Assembly (NCBI GenBank): GCA_947175045.1 | Contig: CAMWLH010000135.1 | Span: 1-6,228 of the forward strand | DNA from: an uncultured Clostridia bacterium | GTDB lineage: Bacteria > Bacillota > Clostridia > Oscillospirales > Ruminococcaceae | Direction of reading: 5' to 3' | Length of the DNA: 6,228 bases | Shown: piece by piece, positions 1 to 5,863 of the stretch | Position numbering within the stretch: position 1 is the first letter of the stretch | Layout: every line of letters begins with the position of its first letter | Position numbers and translations under genes: made by a program | The notes under the pieces: model-generated | Told to the model about the DNA's origin: nothing | Seen by the model: the letters and a program-made list of their open reading frames with translations, nothing else | Database searches by the model: none

Positions 1-236
1 GGCTTAAGCTGTACGACAGGATAGCGCAGCACGCGGGCGCGGGTACTCTCGTGCCGATAACGGGCTTCGCGAACTCGGTGGTGTCCCCCGCGCTGGATTT
101 TAAGTCGGAGGGCTATGTGCTGGGCTTGGGCGCGAAAATGTTCGTTATTGCGGGTCCCGTGATAGTTTACGGAATATCCGCGTCGATAGTCTACGGAATT
201 ATTTACTATATCACAACGCTTTTTAAGGGGGGATAA
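1..236 (+). CDS. spoVAC: Stage V sporulation protein AC, C-terminal part (5' truncated by window)
   Basis: This is the last 77 codons of an integral membrane protein whose start lies outside the window; the first full codon is at position 3 and the stop is TAA at 234-236. The fragment opens with LKLYDRIAQHAGAGTLVPIT, followed by a GFANS motif and SEGYVLG. It ends in a long hydrophobic stretch (roughly the last 35 residues). This matches what I recall of B. subtilis SpoVAC, which is about 150 residues, so about half is present. SpoVAC is known as a membrane subunit, probably a channel, for movement of Ca-dipicolinic acid across the inner spore membrane, and spoVA operons are normally transcribed in the forespore by sigma G. 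A GTG at position 51 is only an internal valine codon. The next gene, spoVAD, begins 2 nt after the stop. The identification is firm from the motifs and the gene order. Confidence 0.93.
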   Translation, partial: LKLYDRIAQHAGAGTLVPITGFANSVVSPALDFKSEGYVLGLGAKMFVIAGPVIVYGISASIVYGIIYYITTLFKGG

Positions 237-238
237 TT

Positions 239-1243
239 GTGCCGGTATGCAGAGGAAAGACCTTCAAATACGATAAAGCCTCGATACTGTCCTACGCGGC
301 GGTGGTAGGCAAGGCGGAGAGCGACGGTCCCTACGGCGGCGAGTTCGACGAGGTGCTGGAGGACAACAAGGGCAGCGCGGAGACCTGGGAGCAGGCGGAG
401 GCTCTTTTGCAGTCGAAGGCTCTTAAGCACGCTATGGGAAAGGCGCAGCTCAAGCCCGACGAAATGGATCTGCTGGTAGCGGGCGATCTGCTCAATCAGT
501 GCACGGGATCGAGCTATGGATTAAAGGATTATTATATACCTTTTCTGGGAATTTACGGAGCCTGCTCCACCTTTGCCGAGGGGCTTCTGCTTGCGGGAGC
601 TATGGTGAACGGCGGGTATGTGGCGAATGCGGCGGCGGTCACATCGTCGCATTTTTCCTCGGCGGAGCGCCAGTTCCGATTCCCGCTGAATTACGGCGGA
701 GTTCGCACGCCGACCGCCCAGTGGACGGCTACCGCGGCGGGCGCGGCAATAGTCGTGCCGGAGTCCAAGCCGCCTTATATCAAAGCGGCGACGGTGGGCA
801 AGATACAGGATATGGGTATAACCGACCTTAACAATATGGGCGCGGCAATGGCGGGCGCGGCTTACGATACGATAACGCGGCATTTCACGCATATGGGAAC
901 TCACCCCGAAAGCTACGACCTTATTATCACGGGTGACCTGGGTCAGGTGGGCAGCGATATTCTGAGCGACCTGTTCAAGCGCGACGGAGTGTCAATAGAA
1001 AAATACCACAAGGACTGCGGGCTTATGCTGTATGACAGGGAAAAGCAGGACGTTCACGCGGGCGGCTCGGGCTGCGGGTGCAGCGCGTCGATGATGTGCG
1101 GGCATTTTCTGGGGCGCGTGGAGAGCGGCGATCTGAAGCGCATTCTGTTCTGCGCTACGGGCGCGCTTATGTCGCCGACTATGGTGCAGCAGGGCGGGTC
1201 TATCCCGGGAATATGCCATGCGGTGGAAATTACCGCGCAGTAA
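239..1243 (+). CDS. spoVAD: Stage V sporulation protein AD (dipicolinic acid-binding SpoVA subunit)
   Basis: This encodes a soluble 334-residue protein; B. subtilis SpoVAD is about 338. The family has a thiolase-like fold and in B. subtilis binds dipicolinic acid while associated with the SpoVA membrane subunits, in DPA uptake and release. Visible family motifs are DLLVAGDLLNQ near residues 78-88, GACSTFAEG with Cys109 at the thiolase-like cysteine position, TSSH (135-138), AERQFRFP (142-149), a TAQW segment just after it, DLIITGDL (227-234), the Gly/Cys-rich HAGGSGCGCSA (273-283), and ATGALMSPTM near the C terminus. The start is GTG at 239. It is preceded by AAGGGGGG at 225-232 with 6 nt spacing, and the next in-frame Met is far inside the conserved domain. 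The gene lies 2 nt after spoVAC and its stop codon overlaps the spoVAE ribosome binding site, so the genes are cotranscribed and probably translationally coupled. No truncation or frameshift is seen. Confidence 0.96.
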   Translation: MPVCRGKTFKYDKASILSYAAVVGKAESDGPYGGEFDEVLEDNKGSAETWEQAEALLQSKALKHAMGKAQLKPDEMDLLVAGDLLNQCTGSSYGLKDYYIPFLGIYGACSTFAEGLLLAGAMVNGGYVANAAAVTSSHFSSAERQFRFPLNYGGVRTPTAQWTATAAGAAIVVPESKPPYIKAATVGKIQDMGITDLNNMGAAMAGAAYDTITRHFTHMGTHPESYDLIITGDLGQVGSDILSDLFKRDGVSIEKYHKDCGLMLYDREKQDVHAGGSGCGCSASMMCGHFLGRVESGDLKRILFCATGALMSPTMVQQGGSIPGICHAVEITAQ

Positions 1244-1255
1244 GGGGGAAACAAA

Positions 1256-1633
1256 ATGGATATGTTTATGGAATATTTGTGGGCGTTCCTGGTAGGGGGA
1301 ATGCTGTGCATTATCGGACAGCTTCTGATAGACCTCACCAAGCTCACTCCCGCGCGCATACTCACGGCGTATGTTGTGGCTGGAGTGGTATTGGGCGCTC
1401 TGGGGCTGTATGAGCCGCTGGTGAATCTCGCGGGCGGCGGAGCTACCGTTCCGCTGACGGGTTTCGGGTATCTGCTGTCAAAGGGAGTGCGCGAGGCGGT
1501 GGATCAGCATGGGCTTATCGGAGCTTTTATGGGAGGATTTACCTCCGCGGCGGCGGGAATAGCGGCGGCGATATTCTTTGGTCTGCTTACCGCGCTGGCG
1601 TTTAAAAGCGGAAGCAAAATAAACGAGACTTAG
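1256..1633 (+). CDS. spoVAE: Stage V sporulation protein AE (SpoVAEb type)
   Basis: This is a small 125-residue integral membrane protein of the SpoVAC/SpoVAEb family, part of the DPA channel complex of the spore inner membrane. Visible motifs are YLWAFLVGGMLCIIGQ (7-22), then LLIDLTKLTPA (23-33), both strongly matching B. subtilis SpoVAEb. GGGATVPLTGF (60-70) corresponds to the GAGTLVPITGF of SpoVAC. Hydrophobic segments lie at about 7-25, 35-56 and 90-117. ATG at 1256 is chosen because AAGGGGGA at 1242-1249 sits 6 nt upstream and overlaps the spoVAD TAA. In-frame ATGs at 1262 and 1268 align slightly better with the B. subtilis N terminus but sit farther from that site. No spoVAEa or spoVAF follows, which fits the short spoVACDE layout of clostridia. 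This is the last gene of the operon, with a probable terminator 169 nt after the stop. Confidence 0.95.
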   Translation: MDMFMEYLWAFLVGGMLCIIGQLLIDLTKLTPARILTAYVVAGVVLGALGLYEPLVNLAGGGATVPLTGFGYLLSKGVREAVDQHGLIGAFMGGFTSAAAGIAAAIFFGLLTALAFKSGSKINET

Positions 1634-1737
1634 CATTTTAATGGCTTAAAAATATTTGATAGAATTGTTATGTATATCCGCCATATTATTATTCGGTCTG
1701 TATATTAAGGTGTTGACGAGAAGCAAATGATTTAAAA
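1634..1737. other. AT-rich intergenic DNA after spoVAE, no feature recognised
   Basis: About 104 nt separate the spoVAE stop from the folded element at 1738. The stretch is AT-rich, with no convincing reading frame, strong hairpin or T-run. A TTGACG at 1713-1718 resembles a -35 box but has no credible -10 at the right distance. It is most simply the 3' untranslated part of the spoVA transcript. The rest of the gap up to glgP (1844-1924) also shows nothing beyond two T-runs. Confidence 0.6.
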
Positions 1738-1843
1738 GAATTTCAAAATTCCCGCAAGCACGCTCCGTTCACTTCGTTCACTCCGCGCGATTGCGGGAAC
1801 CGGTCTTCGTTTGCGGACGCAAACGAAGACCTTTTTGAAATTC
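1738..1843. repeat. Folded intergenic element: outer inverted repeat enclosing two hairpins
   Basis: An 11-bp perfect inverted repeat, GAATTTCAAAA at 1738-1748 and TTTTGAAATTC at 1833-1843, encloses two further perfect stems. The first is TTCCCGCAA (1749-1757) with TTGCGGGAA (1791-1799), starting directly beside the left outer arm and closing a 33-nt loop. The second is the 14-bp stem at 1802-1831. Together they can form a three-way junction in RNA or a branched cruciform in DNA. The first loop holds CGTTCACT twice (1766-1773 and 1775-1782), a 9-nt tandem period. The layout resembles small palindromic intergenic repeats or MITE-like elements, but no target-site duplication is visible at its edges. 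The inverted repeats are directly seen; mobility or a cellular role is inference. Confidence 0.7.
1802..1836 (+). terminator. Probable rho-independent terminator of the spoVA operon
   Basis: A perfect 14-bp stem, GGTCTTCGTTTGCG (1802-1815) and CGCAAACGAAGACC (1818-1831), is followed at once by five T (1832-1836). Eight of the 14 pairs are G-C. The formal loop is only GA, so the top pair probably opens to give a four-base loop. It is the first hairpin with an adjacent T-run after spoVAE, about 169 nt beyond the stop, and lies upstream of the separate glgP promoter. Most of the T-run is also part of the right arm of the outer inverted repeat. The minus strand has no T-run after this stem, so it looks one-directional. 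Confidence 0.72.
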
Positions 1844-1924
1844 CATGCGTCTACATTGCGTTGCTGTAACTTTTTCTACAAGCCGATTTTTTTCGTTGTC
1901 AATAAAAATCTCCCAATTTACCGC

Positions 1925-1953
1925 TTGAATTTATTTGTAAAATGTGCTATAAT
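1925..1953 (+). promoter_or_regulatory. Sigma-A-type extended -10 promoter for glgP
   Basis: A -35 box TTGAAT (1925-1930) is separated by exactly 17 nt from a consensus -10 box TATAAT (1948-1953). TG at 1945-1946, one base before the -10, makes it an extended -10 promoter. The expected start of transcription is near 1960, giving a leader of about 36 nt before the glgP ATG at 1996. The form is that of the housekeeping sigma factor, so glgP is probably transcribed independently of the sporulation operon upstream. No operator is evident beside it. Confidence 0.85.
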
Positions 1954-1982
1954 AAATACAGCTTACTTGGAAAAAATTCTTT

Positions 1983-1990
1983 AAGGAGGG
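1983..1990 (+). promoter_or_regulatory. Strong ribosome binding site that fixes the glgP start
   Basis: AAGGAGGG is a near-perfect Shine-Dalgarno sequence ending 5 nt before the ATG at 1996. The alternative in-frame ATG at 1942 lies upstream of the predicted transcription start and has no such site, so this element decides the start. Confidence 0.9.
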
Positions 1991-1995
1991 TGTTT

Positions 1996-4350
1996 ATGAT
2001 CGACAACGAATTACTTAAAAGAGATTTTGAGGACAACCTGGCGGAGCTTACTGACGGCGCAAAGCCCACTGCTCCGCAGCTCCACAACGCCTTGGCGGGC
2101 GCGATAATGAAGCAGGCTGCGCCGATAATGAAGAAGAGCGCCCCCAAGGGACGCTCCGCAAGCTATTTGTCCGCGGAGTTCCTGGTAGGACGCGCGATAT
2201 TCAACAACCTGCTCTGCTTGGGGCTCCGCGACGAGGCGGAAAAGCTGCTGAACAGCGCGGGCGCAAGCCTTAACGACCTTGAGGAGATAGAGGACGCGGC
2301 TCTCGGAAACGGCGGTCTTGGTCGCCTTGCAGCCTGCTTTTTGGACAGCGCGGCGGCTTTGAAAATGCCGCTTACGGGCTACGGTATCCGCTATAAATAC
2401 GGTCTGTTCCGTCAAACTATCGAAAACGGTTTTCAGTGCGAGTACGCGGACGACTGGACAAGATTCGGCGACCCATGGAGCAAGCGGGTGGAGTCCGACG
2501 CGGTTACTATCCACTTTGCGTCGGGCGACGTAAGGGCCGTTCCCTACGATATGCCGATATTCGGCTATAAGAACGATTTCGCGGGAACCCTCCGCCTGTG
2601 GGAGGCGGAGCCGATAAACCGATTCGATTTCGGCGCGTTCAACCGCCAGGACTATATGGCGGCGTGCCGCGGGCAGATAGAGGCGGAGAATATTTCCCGC
2701 GCGCTGTACCCGAACGACGACGCGCGCCCCGGCAAGCTGCTCCGCTTAAGACAGCAGTACTTTTTCAGCGCCGCGTCCATCGCCGATCTTATCGGAAAAC
2801 ACCTGCGAGCGGGCAGAAGTATCGAGGATTTCGCGGAGTTCAATTCCGTGCAGCTAAACGACACTCACCCCACGGTAGCCATTCCTGAGCTTATCCGCGT
2901 GCTTACCGCGGAGCATGGGCTTTCCTTTGAAAAAGCATTTGAGATCGCGCAGAAGACCTTCAACTACACCAACCACACCATTATGGCGGAGGCTCTGGAA
3001 AAGTGGGGCATAGATATCATGGAGGAGCTTATCCCCGAGGTCTACGGCATTATCATGCGCATAAACGAGTACTTCATTTCCGATATGTACCGCCGCGGAA
3101 TGCCCAGAGAGCAGATAGACAGCATGAAGCCCATCAGCGGCGGAGTAGTCCATATGGCTAAGATGGCTATCTACTGCACAAGCGCTACAAACGGCGTGGC
3201 GCGTATTCACACCGAGATACTCAAGAAGGACGCGCTGCCCGAGTGGTACGCGCTGTACCCCGAGCGCTTTCAGAACAAGACCAACGGCATTACTCCCCGC
3301 CGCTGGATAGCTCTATGCAACCCGAAGCAGTCCGAGCAGATAACCGAGCTGCTCGGCGGTGAGAGCTGGATAACAAATCTTTCGGAGCTGAAAAATCTGC
3401 TTAAATACGCGGACGACAGGCAGCAGATGGCGCGCTTCGCGGAGATAAAGCACAACAACAAAAAGGCTCTTACGGAATATATAGCGTCTCACGAGGGCGT
3501 GACCCTCGACCCCGACAGCATCTTCGATATTCAGATAAAGCGGCTGCATGAGTATAAGCGGCAGCTTATGAACGCGTTCAGCATACTGTATATTTATTAC
3601 GGGATAAAGGACGGCAGCATTAAGGATTTCTACCCCACGACCTATATTTTCGGCGCGAAATCCGCCCCGGGCTATGCCCGCGCAAAGGCGGTAATCAAGT
3701 TTATCAACGAGATAGCGCGGCTTGTGAACAACGACAAGGAAATAAACGGCGCGATAAAGGTGGTATTCGTGCAGAACTACAACGTTTCCTATGCGGAAAA
3801 GCTGGTAGTGGCGGCGGATATCTCGGAGCAGATATCCACGGCGGGCACTGAAGCCAGCGGCACGGGCAATATGAAGTTTATGCTAAACGGTACGGTCACT
3901 CTGGGAACATACGACGGTGCCAACGTCGAGATCGCGGAGGAAGCGGGCATTGAGAACAACTACATCTTCGGCGCGAGAGTCGAGGAGCTTGCGGAAATAA
4001 TGCCGAAATACGATCCGCGCCAGATCTATGCTGACAACAAGAAGATATCCGCGGTGGTGGAGAAGCTGATAGACGGCACGTTCTCCGACGGCGGCAGCGG
4101 AGCGTTCAAGGAGCTGTACTACTCGCTGCTGGACGGCGCGAGTTGGCACAGACCCGACAATTATTATATCCTCGGCGACCTTGAAAGTTATGTCGAGGCT
4201 AAGATAAAGGCAAACGCAGACTACCGCGACAACAGAGAAGAGTTTATGCGCAAATGCTGGATAAATCTCTGCTGCTCGGGCAAGTTCAGCTCCGACAGGA
4301 CTATTGAGGATTACGCAAGGGAGATATGGAAGATACAGCCCGATAAATGA
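1996..4350 (+). CDS. glgP: Glycogen/maltodextrin phosphorylase (GT35)
   Basis: This 784-residue cytoplasmic enzyme uses phosphate and pyridoxal phosphate (PLP) to release glucose-1-phosphate from the non-reducing ends of alpha-1,4-glucans. Family motifs appear in order: YLSAEFLVGR (57-66), NGGLGRLAACFLDS (105-118), GYGIRYKYG (128-136), QLNDTHPTVAIPEL (286-299), NYTNHTIMAEALEKW (323-337) with His327 at the active-site histidine position, and QIKRLHEYKRQL (513-524) with Arg516 and Lys521 at the phosphate-contact positions. The PLP motif EASGTGNMKF (619-628) has Lys627 as the Schiff-base lysine, and GTYDGANVEI follows. The N terminus is short, without the phosphorylated regulatory extension of muscle phosphorylase, and length is normal for bacteria. 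The start at 1996 rests on the Shine-Dalgarno site; the frame opens at 1942, but those 18 codons contain the -10 box. The gene has its own promoter. No other glycogen gene is visible. Glycogen versus maltodextrin preference cannot be decided from sequence. Confidence 0.96.
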   Translation: MIDNELLKRDFEDNLAELTDGAKPTAPQLHNALAGAIMKQAAPIMKKSAPKGRSASYLSAEFLVGRAIFNNLLCLGLRDEAEKLLNSAGASLNDLEEIEDAALGNGGLGRLAACFLDSAAALKMPLTGYGIRYKYGLFRQTIENGFQCEYADDWTRFGDPWSKRVESDAVTIHFASGDVRAVPYDMPIFGYKNDFAGTLRLWEAEPINRFDFGAFNRQDYMAACRGQIEAENISRALYPNDDARPGKLLRLRQQYFFSAASIADLIGKHLRAGRSIEDFAEFNSVQLNDTHPTVAIPELIRVLTAEHGLSFEKAFEIAQKTFNYTNHTIMAEALEKWGIDIMEELIPEVYGIIMRINEYFISDMYRRGMPREQIDSMKPISGGVVHMAKMAIYCTSATNGVARIHTEILKKDALPEWYALYPERFQNKTNGITPRRWIALCNPKQSEQITELLGGESWITNLSELKNLLKYADDRQQMARFAEIKHNNKKALTEYIASHEGVTLDPDSIFDIQIKRLHEYKRQLMNAFSILYIYYGIKDGSIKDFYPTTYIFGAKSAPGYARAKAVIKFINEIARLVNNDKEINGAIKVVFVQNYNVSYAEKLVVAADISEQISTAGTEASGTGNMKFMLNGTVTLGTYDGANVEIAEEAGIENNYIFGARVEELAEIMPKYDPRQIYADNKKISAVVEKLIDGTFSDGGSGAFKELYYSLLDGASWHRPDNYYILGDLESYVEAKIKANADYRDNREEFMRKCWINLCCSGKFSSDRTIEDYAREIWKIQPDK

Positions 4351-4398
4351 TGATACGCCCCGCGGTGAGTGCCGCGGGGCAAAAATTTATTTATCGGG
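4339..4398. repeat. Nested inverted repeat across the glgP stop codon
   Basis: An outer 10-bp perfect inverted repeat, CCCGATAAAT (4339-4348) and ATTTATCGGG (4389-4398), brackets an inner 9-bp GC-only stem, GCCCCGCGG (4357-4365) and CCGCGGGGC (4372-4380), with a 6-nt loop. The two stems are separated by 8 nt on each side, giving a symmetric internal loop. The left outer arm lies within the last glgP codons and includes the first base of the TGA stop. The structure probably protects or ends the glgP transcript; that role is inferred. Confidence 0.65.
4357..4392 (+). terminator. Possible glgP terminator hairpin (not canonical)
   Basis: The GC-only 9-bp stem at 4357-4380 begins 6 nt after the glgP stop, the expected place for a terminator. 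It is followed by AAAAATTTATTT rather than an immediate T-run, so it is not a textbook intrinsic terminator. It may instead stall polymerase or block 3' exonucleases, with termination completed at the T-run near 4446. Confidence 0.45.
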
Positions 4399-4402
4399 AT
4401 TG

Positions 4403-4452
4403 ATATGGGGAGCGCCGCCCCAATATGACATATCCCCCGCAGGGATTTTTTT
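4403..4452 (+). terminator. Weak hairpins with a seven-T run, possible back-up terminator
   Basis: Two small stems lie in the glgP-der gap. The first pairs ATATGGGG (4403-4410) with CCCCAATAT (4418-4426), leaving one bulged A and a 7-nt loop. The second pairs ATCCC (4432-4436) with GGGAT (4442-4446) across a 5-nt loop and leads straight into seven T (4446-4452). The second stem is short, so termination strength is doubtful, but the T-run fits a + strand terminator placed before the der promoter. Confidence 0.4.
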
Positions 4453-4474
4453 GTACAGTTTTTCCTCTTTCGGC

Positions 4475-4503
4475 TTGAAAATCTCGGCATAATGTGCTAT
4501 ACT
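4475..4503 (+). promoter_or_regulatory. Sigma-A-type extended -10 promoter for der
   Basis: A -35 box TTGAAA (4475-4480) is followed after 17 nt by the -10 box TATACT (4498-4503), with TG at 4495-4496 giving an extended -10. Transcription should begin near 4510, leaving a leader of about 37 nt before the der ATG at 4547. A second TATAAT at 4503-4508 overlaps the end of the first box but has no matching -35. The arrangement is very close to the glgP promoter, sharing GCTTGAA and AATGTGCTATA at identical spacing. Confidence 0.83.
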
Positions 4504-4514
4504 ATAATAGTATA
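4498..4514. promoter_or_regulatory. 17-bp palindrome over the der -10 and start site
   Basis: TATACTAT (4498-4505) and ATAGTATA (4507-4514) are perfect 8-bp inverted arms around a single A. The palindrome covers the -10 box and the expected transcription start, where a repressor could block initiation. It may also be a chance result of overlapping AT-rich promoter words. No known operator is recognised. Confidence 0.35.
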
Positions 4515-4530
4515 AGTATGTGCAGAACCG

Positions 4531-4539
4531 AAAGGCAGG
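4531..4539 (+). promoter_or_regulatory. Ribosome binding site that fixes the der start
   Basis: AAAGGCAGG ends 7 nt before the ATG at 4547. It is weaker than the other sites in the window but well placed. The reading frame can be extended to a GTG at 4520, but this site lies inside that extension and the family begins close to the P-loop, so 4547 is preferred. Confidence 0.7.
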
Positions 4540-4546
4540 TAAAAAT

Positions 4547-5863
4547 ATGCAGGTAGTAGCAATAGTGGGCAGACCCAACGTAGGAAAGTCCACGCTTTTC
4601 AATAAGCTGGTGGGAAAGAAGTTGTCGATCGTGGACGACACCCCGGGGGTGACCCGCGACAGGATCTACAGCCGCTGCGAGTGGCTGGGGCGAGAGTTTA
4701 TGCTTATTGACACGGGCGGTATAGAGCCAAAGACGGACGATATCATTCTCGCGCAGATGCGCGAGCAGGCTATGCTTGCCATAGAGCGGGCGGACGCTAT
4801 AATTTTCGTGACGGATATCACGACGGGAGTTACCGCGAACGATATGGACGTGGCGGCGCTGCTGATGAGAAGCGGCAAGCCGATAGTCCTCGCGGTGAAT
4901 AAGGCGGACGGTATCGGCGAGCCGCCGCCCGAGCTGTATGAGTTCTATAATCTGGGTCTGGGAGACCCGATAGCGGTGTCCTCGGTGCACGGTCACGGCA
5001 CGGGTGATCTGCTGGAGGCGGTGTTTGAAAATCTCCCGCCCGAGGAGGAAGAGGAGTACGACGAGGACGCAATAAAGGTAGCCGTTATCGGAAAGCCGAA
5101 CGTCGGAAAATCCTCCCTCACAAACCTTATCGCGGGTGAGGAGCGCTCCATAGTGTCGGACATAGCGGGAACTACCCGCGACGCGATAGACAGCGAGGTC
5201 ACCCGCGGCGGGGATAAATATATATTTATTGACACGGCGGGAATGCGCAGAAAAGCCAAGGTAAAGGAAAACATCGAGCACTTCAGCGTGCTGAGGGCGC
5301 TTATGGCGGTGGACAGAGCGGACGTGTGCGTTATCATGATAGACGCTACCGTCGGCTTCACCGAGCAGGACAGCAAGGTGGCAGGCTACGCGCACGACAA
5401 GGGCAAGCCCAGCGTTATCGCGGTGAATAAGTGGGACGCGGTGGAGGATAAAACCGACAGGACAATGCACGAGTTCACCAAAAAGCTGGAGATAGATTTC
5501 TCGTTTATGAGCTACGCGCCGTTTGTTTTCATATCCGCGAAAACGGGTCAGCGCGTGGACAAGCTGTTCGAGCTGATAAAGGCGGTAAAGGAGCAGCATT
5601 CCCGCAGAATTTCAACGGGAGTGCTCAACGATATGCTGAGCTACGCGACCTCGCGCGTTCAGCCGCCCTCGGACAAGGGAAAGAGGCTTAAGCTGTATTA
5701 TATGACCCAGGCTTCAACAAATCCCCCGAATTTTGTGGTGTTCTGCAACAGCAAGGAGCTTTTCCATTATTCATATCAGCGGTATATCGAAAATCAGATA
5801 AGGGAGACCTTCGGGCTCAACCTCACTCCCATAAAGCTGACGGTGCGCGAAAGAGGCGAGTAA
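4547..5863 (+). CDS. der: Ribosome assembly GTPase Der (EngA)
   Basis: This 438-residue protein is a tandem-domain GTPase needed for maturation of the 50S ribosomal subunit and essential in the bacteria tested. The length is typical for Firmicutes. G domain 1 has GRPNVGKS (8-15), PGVTRD (33-38), DTGG (55-58) and NKAD (118-121). An acidic linker (166-174, EEEEEYDED) leads to G domain 2, with GKPNVGKS (182-189), AGTTRD (207-212), DTAG (229-232), NKWD (294-297) and SAK (330-332). The rest, from about 350, is the KH-like RNA-binding domain characteristic of Der. All nucleotide-binding motifs look intact in both domains. ATG at 4547 places the P-loop eight residues from the start, as in homologues; the GTG at 4520 adds nine unsupported residues. 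It has its own promoter and abuts the next gene with no spacer, so the two are probably one transcript. Confidence 0.97.
   Translation: MQVVAIVGRPNVGKSTLFNKLVGKKLSIVDDTPGVTRDRIYSRCEWLGREFMLIDTGGIEPKTDDIILAQMREQAMLAIERADAIIFVTDITTGVTANDMDVAALLMRSGKPIVLAVNKADGIGEPPPELYEFYNLGLGDPIAVSSVHGHGTGDLLEAVFENLPPEEEEEYDEDAIKVAVIGKPNVGKSSLTNLIAGEERSIVSDIAGTTRDAIDSEVTRGGDKYIFIDTAGMRRKAKVKENIEHFSVLRALMAVDRADVCVIMIDATVGFTEQDSKVAGYAHDKGKPSVIAVNKWDAVEDKTDRTMHEFTKKLEIDFSFMSYAPFVFISAKTGQRVDKLFELIKAVKEQHSRRISTGVLNDMLSYATSRVQPPSDKGKRLKLYYMTQASTNPPNFVVFCNSKELFHYSYQRYIENQIRETFGLNLTPIKLTVRERGE

Noticed and set aside
521..904. Minus-strand frame of 127 codons opposite spoVAD
   Set aside because: Rich in Arg and His with no motif; it is a shadow of the SpoVAD reading frame.
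1713..1741. TTGACG at 1713-1718 as a promoter -35 box
   Set aside because: At 17 nt the downstream hexamer is AAGAAT, a poor -10, and no gene would be served before the terminator at 1802.
1761..1787. CRISPR-like repeat because of the duplicated CGTTCACT word
   Set aside because: Only two 8-nt copies with a 1-nt gap; there are no spacers and no cas genes.
1738..1843. Insertion sequence or MITE with target-site duplication
   Set aside because: Terminal inverted repeats exist, but the flanks (TAAAA on the left, CATGC on the right) show no duplication and there is no transposase, so I kept it only as a structured repeat.
1634..1995. Riboswitch upstream of glgP
   Set aside because: The predicted glgP transcript starts near 1960, leaving a leader of only about 36 nt; the large fold lies upstream of the promoter.
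2011..2514. Minus-strand frame of 167 codons opposite the start of glgP
   Set aside because: Same antisense effect; the composition is unnatural and it covers conserved GlgP motifs on the other strand.
4502..5599. Long minus-strand open frame (365 codons) opposite der
   Set aside because: It lies wholly opposite a strongly conserved gene, has no good ribosome binding site or recognisable motif, and is rich in Arg, His and Leu, as expected from the antisense of GC-biased codons.
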